Source of the DNA: Narthecium ossifragum | Taxonomy: Eukaryota; Streptophyta; Magnoliopsida; Dioscoreales; Nartheciaceae | NCBI GenBank assembly: GCA_963920575.1 | Contig: OY986964.1 | Coordinates: forward strand, 31,338,972-31,402,971 | Reading direction: 5' to 3' | Length of the DNA: 64,000 nucleotides | Part shown: one piece after another, positions 21,001 to 33,749 of the stretch | How the letters are laid out: every line of letters begins with the position of its first letter | How positions within the stretch are numbered: the first letter of the stretch is position 1 | Notes under the pieces: generated by a model | Databases searched by the model: none | The model's input: only the letters and a program-made list of their open reading frames with translations | Told to the model about the DNA's origin: nothing | Position numbers and translations under genes: made by a program

Positions 21001-24000
21001 ATGGGCAGCAGTGAGGCAGATACTTCCACCAAAAATCATAAGACATCTTCAGCACAGGTTAGTATAGGAAAGCATTTTTTACCTTTTCCGATTGATCTGC
21101 ATGTGTTGCCTTTACATTTCTGTTATCTACAGGATCAACCTTCCTCTGGCAGTCCTGCTGCAGTTTATAATGCTTGGGCATCATTTCCGGTTCTCCAACA
21201 TCTACATCAACTTCTTTGTCTTCTAAGTTGAGTGATATCATTTCTTTTACCCAGTTGCACATGCTCACCTGCAGGCATACTACAATGTTGGTGGAACAGC
21301 ACAAATTGCCCCCACTGGGTTTTTCCATTCTCCAATGGCCTCAAATCTTCAAGGGCATCCCTATGTATGGACCCCACAGGTAGACTTTCTAGTAAGTAGT
21401 CATGTACAATACATTGATTCGTTGGCGACTGCTGTGAGATAAGGCCTAACTTATTCTGGCCTCATTCATCTATTAGCTGCTATAATTTACATTATTTTGT
21501 GGCATACCTAAATGTTCCATTAATCCATTGTCTCTAGATGATCTCACCATATGTGGCTATGTATCCTCCTGGGGGGCTTTACCCTCATCTATCCATGCCG
21601 ACGGTATGTCCTTTGTCAGAAGCTATTTATGTTTTCTTCTTTTAAAACATGCTCCATTTGCTTGGGATATTATTGTGATAGTGTCTCATATACTGAGAGA
21701 AGTGCTCCTTCTTTCATGATTAGTCTGATTTTTTTTGTATTTATCCTTAGTTGCTATGACAATATCAACTAACTCTTATGTTTGCAAACAATTAACTTTT
21801 CCAACTGAAAGCACCTTAGTTTTAACAAAATGTTAAATTTGAGCTTGATTGCTTGAAAAGGTAACATTTTTATTTTGCTTGGTGAACCAAATTGATGTCT
21901 GAAACTTTCCAGCAAATTACAGAACTTGACTCATAGTGCATGGGGAATTTTCAGGTTACTTCTGTTGATGCTGCAGAGATGAATGGTACGTTGACTGAAG
22001 GTAAAGGAAAGAGTCCTCTAATGAGGTCCAAAGGAAGTTTAGGGAGCTTGACTATGGAAACAGGAAAAGCTAATGACATAGGAATAGCATCTGCTAATAA
22101 TGGTTGCTTTTCACAAAGGTATATTGCCTCAGCGTTCAAATTTTTTGCATCTTGTGTATCTTTGTGTGCTGACAATATTCCTGGTCTTATAACGTGTGGC
22201 ATGCAGTGGTGAGAGTGGGAGTGAAGGTTCAAGTGAAGGAAGTGATATGATTTCACAAATTGTACGTAACTGCAAGTTTGCAAAGCTTCTTTTAGTGGTT
22301 TTTTTTTTTCCTTCTTTTGGCTGCACCCTTCTATAATGTTATCAGCGGTGAAATATATGCTAGTTGTGAGAGTTTTAAGGATTCAGCTAGTGTCTATAAA
22401 TGGTGACTTCTTGTCTAACATATTGCATTTAACATGGACCGGCAGACCTATAACTACTTTATAGTTTTTTGCTATTGGTTCATATATGAAATTTATCGTG
22501 TCAAATGTAATGGTGAAACTCTTCACAGCATATAAAAAATAAACCTTATGTAGATTTCAAGCCTTAAATTAAAAAGTCCCACTTTAGTCAATTAATTCAG
22601 TTTGTAGAGTCTACATTATTGTGTTTTGGGTAAGAAGTTAAACGTAATGTTGTTTCTGCTCCATAGGTCTTTCTTCTCTTCAAGTATCTTCAAGCACGCT
22701 CAAAACCATTTTACTCGAACTGTATAGAATTGAAGCATGTCAAAAGCTAATTAAAAGATAACTACACAAAATATTTTCTTCTCTATTGGAATAAACCTTA
22801 CAAAGTTTTATGTGCTGAAGGATGTCTTGATAAGTGTGCATAGACATTTGTTTGTGGATGTCTTGTTCTTTTTGTTTCTTTACAAAACTTATTCGTTATG
22901 ATACACTTCGCTTGGTAATGCATGGATTGTAGATTAGCTGTTGTAGCTTTAAAATAATTTGCTAAATTTTCCATGCTGCAATGTGAAATTTATCAGCTGT
23001 CTATATATGCTCTAATTGTAGGGATTGATATTTCGACCCATTCTTTTGTATTCTTTGGCCTACTTTTTTATTTTCCACCATTTATTCTTGTCGTTTTATT
23101 GTAAATGTCCTTAGGGAGCAATATAAGGAAGTTCTACATGATAAAACTTCTCTCAACTGTTTGGTATCTTCAGTATGAATCAATCTTTTCCAGTTATTCA
23201 TTAAAACGGGTGGCATCTAAATTTAGCAAGTCGCTGTAACGCATATGAAACTTATTCTAGAGTCTTATCTTCTATGGGGCTGATGATTATATCTTGATTT
23301 TCAAGTCCACTTCACGGGATGCTGGATAAATACATTGCATTGGTAGTGGTTCGCATATTGGGACTAAATTTAGTAAATCGCTGTAACACATATGAAGCTT
23401 ATTCTGAAGTCTTGTCTGCTATGGGGCTGATGATTATATCTTGATTTTCATATCCACTTCAAGGGATGCTTGATAAATACATTGCAGTGGTAGTGGTACT
23501 GCATATTGGGATGTGTTACTTATTAGTTATGTGACTATTGCTTCTTCCGTATTATTTTATTTGCTGCATTTTGTTTTGAGGTGATTGCTTGAAGTGTTCC
23601 CATCTAACCACATCATAACTAGATCACTTTATGTCCATGGCTTTAATGGACAAAATGAGTTACCCTAATATCTTTACAGAACCTCTGTTATATGATTATG
23701 TTGGTAGACTTGACCCTATCGGCGCACCTTTCTTCTCTTTTCTTTTTTCTCTGAAGCTGTTCCTTGGTTTATAAGTGGTCAATTCTTGTCTCCATATCCT
23801 GTGAGATTTAATCTAGACAGTAGGTCCTGTATGTTGATAATTAAGTCCTTAGCTGATGTTTGAGTGATGGTTTATGATGTTACTGCTATGTATACTCAAC
23901 TTAGATATGAAGCACTGGAAAGGGATTATGTTGGCTATTGATCCTTTCTTGATCTTTGGTTTCTAGAATGATCTTCACATGCCAGTGGTTATTTATAGAA

Positions 24001-25345
24001 GACAGTATTCTTTTTTTTTTCTCCAATTTTTCTATCACAATGGTTAACTTTCCCTTGCAGGGCTCACAGCAAAAGCAAGGCGATCAACATGGCTCTGGGG
24101 GTATGCTTAAAACTTAGGGATTCCACAAGGGATCTGAGTGTATCTACTGTAGTGCTGAAACATTATTTCACATATCATCTATGACTGCAGATGAAGTCCA
24201 GAATGGAAGTGTTGCTGGAAGTGCATCTAATGGGGTCACCAAATCACCATATGCACCTTCTGTAGTGACCCGCACCATGCCATTAATGGCCATCCCACCC
24301 GGTGGCATTGCTGGTCCAACGACGACACTTAACATTGGCATGGAGTGCTGGGGAGGACTTTCTAATAACTCAATTCCTATAACTCAGGGAAAACTCCCTG
24401 TCACGCCTTCCACATCAGCTGTTGTTCCATCCAGCCTTGCAGATTCCAGTGATGGTGTTCCGTCAGATTCCTTGGTGTGTAGCTTAACACTCCAATCATC
24501 AGTTTCCTATTTTCTCTGAGATCTCTGAGTTTCTTGGTTCTTCATATTTTCTGCTTCTCAAATTAGGACGAAAGAGAGCTCAGGAGACAAAAGAGAAAGC
24601 AGTCCAACAGGGAATCGGCACGCCGTTCGAGATTACGAAAGCAGGTAGCTACCAACAACTTCTTAATGCCAGTGGTTCTGCTTTTAGCTGTATTGTTTTG
24701 GGCCTTTTGGCATGCATGTTTAGGAACGTCTTTGGTCTATGGGTAGGCCAATCGGAATGATATTCAACTGGATCTTTTGGCCTACTTGATCCGAGTGGAA
24801 ATCTGACCGACAGGAATTGCATTGACCAATAAGCTGCAAGAGACTCTATTGAACTTTAGCTAGTTTCTTTCTTTGGGTAAATGATCTAATGTTAATCACA
24901 GTGATTGTTTTAGCTTCACGCTAAGTAGCATTATTAGCATTGTGATTTACGGGTAACATGGATATGATCGAAAGAAGTGTCTGTCTTGCATGTTAAGCAA
25001 AATCTGAATCCACTAAGAGTGTTTGATTTCACAGTAAAGCTTATGACATTGCCTAGATTGCATTTCTGTATGTCACTGGTGATCTTCCTGTCCAGGCTGA
25101 GGGCGAAGAACTAGCCCAGCGTGTCGTAGCCCTACAGGAGGAGAACGACTCGCTCAAAGAAGAAATGAGGCGCGTACAAAGAGACTGCGAGAGGCTGGCT
25201 TTTGAAAACTCCTTTCTTGATGTAAGCTTTATCAACCACATGAGAGCTAATTATTTTCAAGCTCTCTCTCAACAAAGACTCCTGCAAGAGGCCTAATCAC
25301 TCTACTTGGGGTCTGCAGGAAAAATTGCGAAAACATGAGGTTTAG
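21001..25345 (+). CDS. GBF: G-box binding bZIP transcription factor (GBF / HBP-1a type)
   Basis: Eleven coding exons with GT/AG ends and consistent phases: 21001-21057, 21133-21189, 21275-21379, 21538-21603, 21955-22118, 22207-22261, 24061-24100, 24191-24474, 24567-24644, 25096-25221, 25319-25345, giving 352 residues, normal for GBFs. The start MGSSEADTSTK is family-like. Residues about 20-95 form the proline-rich MFMR region (AYYNVGGT, HSPMASNLQGHPYVW, YVAMYPPGGLYPHLSMP). An acidic serine tract (SGESGSEGSSEGSD) and a LNIGMECWG block follow. The bZIP lies at about residues 277-350: basic region KRKQSNRESARRSRLRKQ with the invariant N-x7-R, then a leucine-type heptad zipper. The protein should bind CACGTG as a dimer in the nucleus. 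The VYNAWASFP core of exon 2 differs somewhat from the usual VYPDW. Intron 6 is 1.8 kb and carries a tandem duplication. Confidence 0.9.
23216..23511 (+). repeat. Tandem duplication inside bZIP intron 6
   Basis: Two copies of a unit of about 146 bp are adjacent, each containing CGCTGTAACRCATATGAA, GATGATTATATCTTGATTTT and ATAAATACATTGCA. They differ at scattered bases, so the duplication is not recent. Confidence 0.8.
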
Positions 25346-25805
25346 GATGCCAATGCGGATGACAATTCTCATTGTAACATTCAGTCAGATACTCAGATAT
25401 TGAAGTACTAGAAAAAAGGTCAACCTTTCTGACTGCTGAGTAGGGATAGCTGAGAGCAAGCAGACTTAAAGTCAACCACGGCGGCAATTAGTCATATACT
25501 CTAGATTTTTTACTTTTATACTGATGTCAACGCATCCTCTGCCGTCCTTTTCTTTTTTCTTTGAGGGGTCAGAAGGGTTGGTAGGACTGCTTTAAAATAG
25601 GCGTTTTGCTACATTATTTCTAACTAAAAGCAGAGAATAAGTCTCTAAATTTGTATGACAGTATGGAACTCACAATTTTTCTTGTCAATCGGTATAATTT
25701 TAAGGGGGGAATGGGCCAGGGTCTAAATCATATCTCTAATTTGTCATTAAGTCTAGGTGGATTTTTTTAAGGTATTAAACCCAAACCGTCTGACAAAAGA
25801 CATAT
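25346..25805 (+). other. 3' region of the bZIP gene
   Basis: Likely 3' untranslated sequence followed by intergenic DNA. No other coding signal. Confidence 0.4.
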
Positions 25806-27240
25806 ATGCCCTTTCTCTATTTTTACGGCATTCTCTCTCATGGACGCTCCACCCATGTGTGCTCTTCTCCGCCAGACTTAACCCCGAGCCGCCGCTCCGG
25901 CGTCGCCCGTAGCAGCCACCCCATCATCGGCCATCACTACTTTAAGCGAGCTCATCCTTTGTTGTCTCCCTTGCTGTTCGTCGGCCCCGACGATTCCCGT
26001 ACCAACCCTGAGCTTCAAGCTGCCACCCTTCTTTACCTCTTCCCCGTCGGTGACCACCGCTCTCAACGTGACCCTACGCACCCTCCCTCGCCATCCACAC
26101 CGCTCATCGCTTCCCCCATGACCTCCAGGACGACCACCTCTTTCCCACCGCCGTTTGCCGTCTCCGATGATCTCTCCGCCATTCCCAAACCTCAACTCGT
26201 CGCCTCGCACTTCCCACCTCCTCAAAGCTCCACCATAACCCCTCTAGATCTTTCGAAAACCTATTCCGACCTCATCCCGGCGTTCTCAAGCCTTGTTGAG
26301 CATCCTCCGACGCAGAATCGACGTCGACCTCTTCCTCCAGACAGCACCGCCGCCAACCTTGTCGAATCCGCCATCCATCGCCTCGATCCAACCCGGTGGA
26401 TGGACTCCCCAGCCACCTACAACCTCTCCTCCATCAATGTCGACGTCCAAAGAACCTCCCTCGTCGATGATCACGCTCGGGCAAGCCTCAGCCACCGGAT
26501 CCTCTTTTATTTTTTTTCTTTCTCTTTCCTCTTTTTCCACATTAGATTTCGCAGCTGAGAGGTGTTGATGATGTCGATAATGGATTAATGCATTGGTCTC
26601 GACCTTCAGCGAGCTTGTTTCCCCATGGATCCATCATGGACTCCTCACAACCTTTCTAGATCACTTGTCTCTTTTCTTCTTCTTTTTTCTTTTCTCTTTT
26701 TTTTTTCTCTTATTAGCAACTGCCTCTCTCAAGTACAACGCCGTCACCACCTCTAAATCACTGACTCACGGCCACCCCCGATCACCACTAACCCTGGATC
26801 TCGCCTTCTCCTTCGTCCCCAACCTCTCCCCAAGCCTTTCCTGGCGAGATTCAACCCTCATCCATCTTCCTTGGTAGCCATCGTCACCAGAATCCAACGC
26901 CACCCTTCGAACCCTCCGCCTTCAAGCCTCCTAACTAACTCTGACATTATATCCGACCACCCCAGGCCATTCTGACATCTCTGCCACCATTTCCCTGCGA
27001 GATCCGGTGCTGATGAGGGCTCCAATCGCCTCCATGCTCATTGCTCTCCTTCTCCAAGGCACTGCAACCGCCCCCACTCCATTCCGCCACCTCTGTTGCC
27101 AGAATCAGAAATCCGACTCGGTGGATCGAACCTCAAAGTTCCCACATCCCCTCCTTCACCGACGACCACCGATATTTCCTCACCGATGATCAAGGCCAGA
27201 GCATCCACGATCAACCAATGCTCCTTGCTTCCCCTCCAAG
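25806..27240. other. Pyrimidine-skewed, C-rich region without a recognised gene
   Basis: The plus strand is strongly C/T-biased (CCACC, CTCCG, TTTCTCT), so long frames stay open in several registers, including 250 residues at 25806-26558. The predicted peptides are rich in P, S, T and R and show no domain I know. It may be a decayed transposon piece. I do not call a gene. Confidence 0.4.
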
Positions 27241-28940
27241 CTAATTAGAACTAAGGTGATGCAGTTGAGAAGGCATTTTGATCATAAGAATAACAAAACT
27301 AACCATAACTGTCTGTTTTTGGACTATACGTTGATATTTTACCTCATAATGGACTAATCACCAAAAATCCATAATTCTATTGCCATAGGAAAGTTACGCT
27401 CATGATAAATTATTTTGCTAAGTATAGATTTTATCTATGAAACAAAAAAATTGTCTGTATATTTTTTCAATGAAAATATTATAGTTTTCGAATAGAGGAT
27501 CTAGACCTTTTGAACCTGGCTCGTCAATTGGACGGTCCTGATTGAAGAATGATAGTGTAGTGTTTCACTTCACCTAGAGTTGGACAACCATAATGGGACC
27601 ACGAAGCCTGCATTTTGGGACCATGATTGGGTCCACAACGCTACGTGATAAAGTTGCAACTTGCAAATGGTTCGAAAGCAATTGAAAAGACTAGGTTCAA
27701 AGTTTTATTTGGATTACACTCAAAACCCCATTTCTCTCTCTAAAAAAACTTGTTAATGGTTGTCAGTGTCTAGAGAGAGAAATCTAAAGCTCACCCAACA
27801 GGGACCACTGTTCAAAATTCCACAGTAATTATTGATGAATGGGCCAGTCTCATGGCCAATACATCATGGAATTTGGATTGCTAAAAATATTAGACATTGT
27901 ACGAATAATGGGACAAAAATAGACGGGATTAGCATTGCTTTATTCAATTATTGGTGTCAATTATGCAATTTGCTGGAACAATTGATGTGCCCCCAATTGG
28001 CATGCTTCATATCTATAGCTCAAATCAATGTACTTTCCTCTCGATGTTGGAAGGACAATTTAAACAAATGCAATCTCAATCATTACAAATTATGATATAT
28101 AGCAGATGATCCCTATTTTCAAACTGTATTATGAATGAAGCTTTGCACCTAAGTTTGTCCTTTTGAATGATGTTAGCTACTTAATATAGAGTTTAGACAC
28201 AAGTATATTTGATGAAGCTAATGTAAAATTCAAGCAAAAACAAACTATGGTTTCATTCAAGAGGCCACATTTCTCTCTGACTTCTTTGCTAATATTTTCA
28301 TAGAAAAAATGTTGATATCGTCGAGTTTATTTATCATCCAAAAAGCTTTAAGCCAATAGGAAATGGTGAGTTTATATTTACAACACAATCTAGCAGATAC
28401 CATCTTTAATGCAAAGCCACTCAGAATCAGATTCCATCCAGATGACATAATTATCCTAGCCTGCACATTGTCATAGCTACATGAGCAAGCCCATATCATT
28501 GCTCATTTCATGGAGCTAGCAGATTCCTTCTTTTAACAGCAAGTTTCAAGAGCTTAAAAGGATTCTTCCCAAGAAAAAGAAGAAGATCAATCCACCCACC
28601 GGCCTCTACCTTCTGATGCTATGTGACAACAAGCATTGAGTACTAGTGTAGCAGTTGAAGCCTTACCCTAGACATGGCCAAATGAGGGCAGACATAGCTG
28701 CATGGCATTGGCAGGCAGTAATGCAAAGGCCAAGGAGAAGTAAATGAAGACATGGATGATGAGTGACTGATTCTGACCACCCCTACCCCCACCACTCCTC
28801 TCTGATGCCTCTTCAGCAAAAAACCAAATCATCACTCACTGGTCCCCCTACCCTCCATTGTGTCTGTCCTCTTTGCTCTTTGGGTTCCTCCATAATATAA
28901 CCTCATAGGGACTCTAATCCTTTTCCCTTTCCCAAATGCA
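27241..28940. other. Intergenic DNA, no gene seen
   Basis: AT-rich with only short frames. No recognisable element ends. Confidence 0.4.
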
Positions 28941-28947
28941 ACCTTAG

Positions 28948-28959
28948 TTTATATATAGG
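28948..28959 (+). promoter_or_regulatory. TATA box of a plus-strand transcript, probably the C2H2 gene
   Basis: TTTATATATAGG is a strong plant TATA box, followed about 170 bp later by a CT repeat typical of plant leaders. The next plus-strand coding region is the zinc finger gene 3.4 kb downstream, so a long leader intron is implied. The link is an inference. Confidence 0.45.
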
Positions 28960-29125
28960 AAGTATAGATGAGAAGCACTGAGATAGATAGGTAGGGAGGT
29001 TAAAGAGCGTCTACTTTTCCTTTTTTTCACACAGAATTCATCAACAGGAGGAGCACAGCAGTGTCATATCCTTTTCTTAATTCTATCCTCTCCATAACTT
29101 TTAGCCTTTTTGGGCTGCCACCACC

Positions 29126-29130
<5 letters not shown>

Positions 29131-29162
<32 letters not shown>
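29131..29162 (+). repeat. (CT)n microsatellite in putative leader
   Basis: An uninterrupted CT run of about 30 bp near the putative transcription start of the zinc finger gene. Confidence 0.9.
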
Positions 29163-29166
<4 letters not shown>

Positions 29167-31308
29167 GTATGGTTTTGTAACCTTTGCTTTAGATGCCATA
29201 CATACCCACCTCACATAGGAAGTCTTTCTACCTTTTGCTCTACCTCTCTCATCATCTGTACCAGAAGAAGAACACCAAGCCCATCAGCCCATCTGCTTTC
29301 CTCTCTGAGCCAATGTTGTGGGTGGCTGTTGCTGTGTCTAGCTTGGTATGTGGTTTTAGATCTCAGACCTTTTTTTTCCTGCCATTTTTGTACTTGTTTA
29401 GCTTTAAATTTGTTATGGGTATTGGACTTGAATTGTGGAGAAAGGTTTTGGAGCTTTTGCATGGGTATCTGGTGGTGGTTCTTCCTTCAAATTCTTGACT
29501 GAGTTTTGGAGATTAAGTGTCTTTGGTTTGGAATTTTTGATGGAATTGATAGAAATCTTTTGGTGGGTGTCTCATCATACCTTGAGACCCATAGACCCAT
29601 GATTCTGGTTGTTCTCTGGAAGATTCTTGGTTTGTGATAATTGGAAGGCCTTTTTTTGGGGTAATTCTCTATCAATTTATCTGGTATTGGTTGTCTCGGT
29701 TTCTTGTTTTGGGGAAGTTAGAATCCCCACTCAGGCATTCCATATCTGGATAAGGCATTCCATTGAAAGTATTGGAATCTCTTGGAGATGCAGCTATGAC
29801 TGAGAAGTTACAATAGTATGTATAATTCAATGTGGTTTCTAAACCTTTTTTTTCCCTTGTTCTTCTTCCCTTGATTAGGGACCCTTTCTGCATATTTTTT
29901 ATTGGATGGAGTTGTCTACAGTGGAGTAGCTAGGTGGCCACTAGAAGGAGAGATCTCTAGATTGGGCATTCGAACCTGTTTCCAATTCATGCTCCTGCTT
30001 GTGGATTCTCCCTTTCCCTCTGCGAATTACATGTAAATCTAAAAGGTAACGGTCTCATCTCGCTCGCATCCTTGCTCCAATTTGTGTTTATTGCTCCTAA
30101 AATTCGACGACATACAAATTGCGCTGGACAATGCTTTTTAGTCAAGTGCGTTTCTGATGCTGTGCTGCTTCAGTTATTTGGGGTCATTGCAAGTAGATGT
30201 TGTTGAAGAAGCAAGCATGATAATCTCCATATTTGGGGAGATGCAGATAGCTTTAAACATCATAGAAGGGGTCGTAAATTTAGAAAGATCACCGAAACCA
30301 CTGTGGATACATGTTAATAGAGTTACAGCATGTAAAATATCATTGGATTAACCATCTGTTATCTACAAGTGGCTATCAGATTAGCCATTGTGGTATGTCT
30401 ATTTCTTGGTTGTCGACATATACATCGAAGTGACTATGAAGTATAGAATGATTCACTCAGTATCGAGTTCTTGGCTCATTTATTTGGTTGTTTTCTTAAG
30501 AGAAATTAGCTGAGTGTTTGACCTGGCTTAGGACCACTGGTCTTGACCATTATTACCTCGAAAAATGTCAAGTGGCTGGTGATGAGAGGGTGGAAGATGC
30601 TCTTATGTACGAAGCATGTGCTTAGGTTCTAGGCATAAGTCTTCGTTAGCAGCATGTCGCTTCTTACACAAGACTACTAACCATCAAAGTGCTAACCATC
30701 CCTTACAACTGTTCAGTAGATACTTATTTGGTTGTTAATGCCATTTGAAATAAGTGAGCTGCAATGGTTTTTGTAGTTGCGAAGATGGTCCTTATCATCT
30801 TCTTCTCAGTTTTCATCTTTGTTTTAATTGTTGCAGACCCTATTAGTACCTCCAAGTCTTCATTTTGAACTGTGTAGAAGTAAAAGTTACTTGGCTTACG
30901 TGAACCCTGCTTCATTTCCGCACTATTGAGGTATATCTTAAGACAAGTTCTTCAGCAGAGTGTGAAAACACTGGACACTAGATGGATGCTTATCTGTCAT
31001 CAGTTTTGGCTCTTTACTAAGATAGATTTAGATGTTACGATGTCACAAATCTAGGCCAATGGCAGGTGAGCTTGTCAGAAACTGATGGAATGAGGAAGCT
31101 AGCTTTGAGGAACTTGATGCTTATGTGGAGTCAGTGAAGTTTTAAGATTTTCAAGTAGAGCCTTGGCAATGGGCTTGATTATTCATCTCCTGAATTAAAT
31201 TGGAGGAATTTGGATTCCTTTGAGCCATAGCCTAGAAACCTTATAAATGAACAGAAGTCGTATTTGCCATTGGGTTTGTAAAATCCACCAATGATCACTC
31301 AGGATAAA

Positions 31309-31311
<3 letters not shown>

Positions 31312-31361
<50 letters not shown>
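31312..31361 (+). repeat. (CT)n microsatellite in putative leader intron
   Basis: A CT run of about 50 bp, followed by short TGTGTG sequence. Confidence 0.9.
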
Positions 31362-31365
<4 letters not shown>

Positions 31366-32424
31366 TCATTGTGTGTGTGGTTGTGTTTGTGTCTATCTAT
31401 TCAGGTTTATGGTGAAATGTAGAAGAATTTGATGGCCACTCTTTTAGCTTACCTGATAGTATTTATTTATTCACCCTGGTCTCTAAACAAGTTTTGCTTC
31501 TTTTGTGTTCCTTAGAAAATACTTGGAAACCAAGAAGCATAATTTTTTGTAGGCATGAAAAATATGACAAGTTCAGATTGAAAACATGGCTGCACTAGTC
31601 AGTGAATCAGCTTGGGCACCAATATGAGGTAAATGCTAATTGATATTCATATCTAATATCGACCTAAATGAATGAGGGTTTGAAACATAGTTATGCTGTG
31701 CTAATCTAAAACCAGAGGTTTGTGAGTGTCAAAGTAATTGGTATTTGAACTCTCTATTCTTACAACAATTTTGCAACCCCATCTTCAAGGCCATCTTCCT
31801 TTGGCTTTCTAGCAACAATATTTTAGCTCTCATTGATTCATTTTTGTTTCCAGCCCACCAATGGCTTGACAGTAATTCACTTCATTCCTTATTTGATCAC
31901 TGAGGATAACTGGCTCATTTTCATGTTAAAATAAAAAGAAGACTAGAAGCTCAGATATTTATAGCCCTCATATTTGTTGTCTTCACAGAGGTAAGATGAT
32001 ATTTTTCAATAGCTTTTCGGCTTCGTTCTGATGTGGATATGTTGATATGATGGTGGTGGGGTGTTTTGTTTAGGATTCTGTATTCGTCTGCCCTTCTTCT
32101 CTTTCAGTTTATCTTCTTCTTTCTTGTATAGTAGCATTTTTCTTGCCACTGTCGTCTCGATGCAGGTAAGGAGACCAAATCCTGTTGAAGTTCTCTGTTT
32201 CTTTTCTAATGAGCTGTGACTAGTCACTATTCTTAAGAAAATTAAACCTGATGTAATTGCCTTCTAGTTTAACGAAAATTCAACCGGTTCAAGGAGCAGA
32301 TAGACTCCTTTTTATTCTTTTCAAGAAAGTGAACATAGGATTCTTTCTTGTCTGCAGATATAGGAGCTGCACTGCTCTGTTTAAACAATCCATTCCTCAT
32401 TTCTCGAAGTCAGTCAGCTTCGAT

Positions 32425-33096
32425 ATGAACACATCCATGCTGGAAGCAGTCGAAGACACATCCGCTGTCAGCAGCCAAGTTGCATCCAACATCTCTATTC
32501 AAGAATCCTCCCCATCACCCCCGGCCATCTCCTCCCAACCAATCTCTTTGGACTTGTCCCTCACAATCAACACAGAATCATCACAGGGAGGCATATCCTT
32601 GTCGAGCACAAGCGAGAGCAGCAGTGAAGCCAATCCCTTCAACACGTCCGTCCCTGCGAGAGTGTTCTCCTGCAACTACTGCCAGCGCAAGTTCTTCAGC
32701 TCCCAAGCATTGGGAGGCCACCAGAATGCGCACAAGAGGGAGCGGACAATTGCCAAGAGGGCCTCGAGGATGGGAGCATTCCCGGAGATGTACGCCAGCA
32801 TGGCCTCACTACCCCTGCATGGCTCTGAGCTCTACTCACTGGGAATAAAGGCTCACTCATCGATACATCAGCCAATGTTCGAAAGGCAAGAGTGCCAATC
32901 AAGCTCAAGGTTCGAGTGGGGATTGCTCAGCCCAATGCCAGTCTTCCTGGAGGATGAAGATGTCGATCTCTTCTGGCCCGGGAGTTTCAGGCACAGGGCA
33001 CAGCTGAGCTTGAAAGGTTCTGGTGGCAATTCAAATATAGACGAGACCAACAGGCCTCCAGCAGTAGTGGAGCCTGATCTTACTCTGAGACTATGA
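32425..33096 (+). CDS. C2H2 zinc finger repressor, ZFP4/ZFP7-like
   Basis: An intronless 223-residue coding region. The first in-frame ATG ([13 protein letters not shown]) is 66 bp after a CTGCAG acceptor at 32358; the frame is open further upstream only through untranslated sequence. One plant-type zinc finger lies at about residues 81-103: [21 protein letters not shown], here split as CxxC at 83/86 and H at 99/103, with the QALGGH signature of plant single-finger proteins. An EAR repression motif LDLSLTI is at about 42-48 and a second, DLTLRL, is at the C-terminus. The stretch after the finger ([20 protein letters not shown], then [11 protein letters not shown]) is what I recall of ZFP4/ZFP7-class proteins. 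Such factors sit in the nucleus and recruit TOPLESS-type corepressors through EAR motifs. The target genes cannot be told from sequence. A CAG/GTAAGG donor at 32165 fits a leader exon upstream. Confidence 0.88.
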   Translation: MNTSMLEAVEDTSAVSSQVASNISIQESSPSPPAISSQPISLDLSLTINTESSQGGISLSSTSESSSEANPFNTSVPARVFSCNYCQRKFFSSQALGGHQNAHKRERTIAKRASRMGAFPEMYASMASLPLHGSELYSLGIKAHSSIHQPMFERQECQSSSRFEWGLLSPMPVFLEDEDVDLFWPGSFRHRAQLSLKGSGGNSNIDETNRPPAVVEPDLTLRL

Positions 33097-33470
33097 GAGA
33101 GATTGGTCTGCCTGCATGCCTTGAATCATTTCGCCAAATTAAAGTTCTTCTGGTCACAAATTAGACATGAACTGGAACACCGGCGTTCACTCGATAATTG
33201 AGGTTGAGGTTATCTCTGCAAGTTTAAATTTCTTGCTTCTCCATGTCTTCTAGTATCTTGTTTGAGTGCTCATTTAAAACTTCTGATTGATTGTTATATG
33301 TCAGCGTGAATGTTTGTTATTTGCCGTATGGCATGTTGGATCTAAATGTACATACTGTGATGAGTGTTTGAATCATTTATCCTTTTAAGTTGGACTCACA
33401 AGTTGTGCATATAGGATTGCTTCTGCTTGTATTTGTCAGAGACTTTTCAAAATAAAGCATCATCGCGTAT
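33097..33470 (+). other. 3' untranslated region of the C2H2 gene
   Basis: AT-rich sequence after the stop with several weak poly(A)-type signals. No other coding signal. Confidence 0.4.
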
Positions 33471-33588
33471 GTTCGTAACCGTTCCGAACATACGCGACTT
33501 TTCGCGTTTCGCGTTTCCGAACGGACGTGACTTTTCGCGTTTCGCGTTTCCGAATGGACGCGACATATGCGACTTTTCACTTTTCGCT

Positions 33589-33707
33589 TTTCGCGTTTCG
33601 CGTTTCGCGTTTCGCGTTTCGCGTTTCGCGTTTCGCGTTTCGCGTTTCGCGTTTCGCGTTTCGCGTTTCGCGTTTCGCGTTTCGCGTTTCGCGTTTCGCG
33701 TTTCGCG
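33589..33707. repeat. Seventeen perfect TTTCGCG heptamers
   Basis: Seventeen exact tandem copies of TTTCGCG (CGCGAAA on the other strand). They are flanked on both sides by degenerate copies and by CCGAACGGACG / CCGAATGGACG modules (about 33480-33590 and 33708-33745). All frames are open through the array, so the translated VSRFAFR / ETRNAKR repeats are not genes. Confidence 0.95.
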
Positions 33708-33749
33708 TTTCCGAACGGACGCAACATACGCCGCGAGCGGTTGCATTTT

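Noticed and set aside
32257..32424. Upstream start for the C2H2 protein at 32257
   Set aside because: That codon is TTG and the stretch includes a splice acceptor at 32358; the first ATG in frame is 32425.
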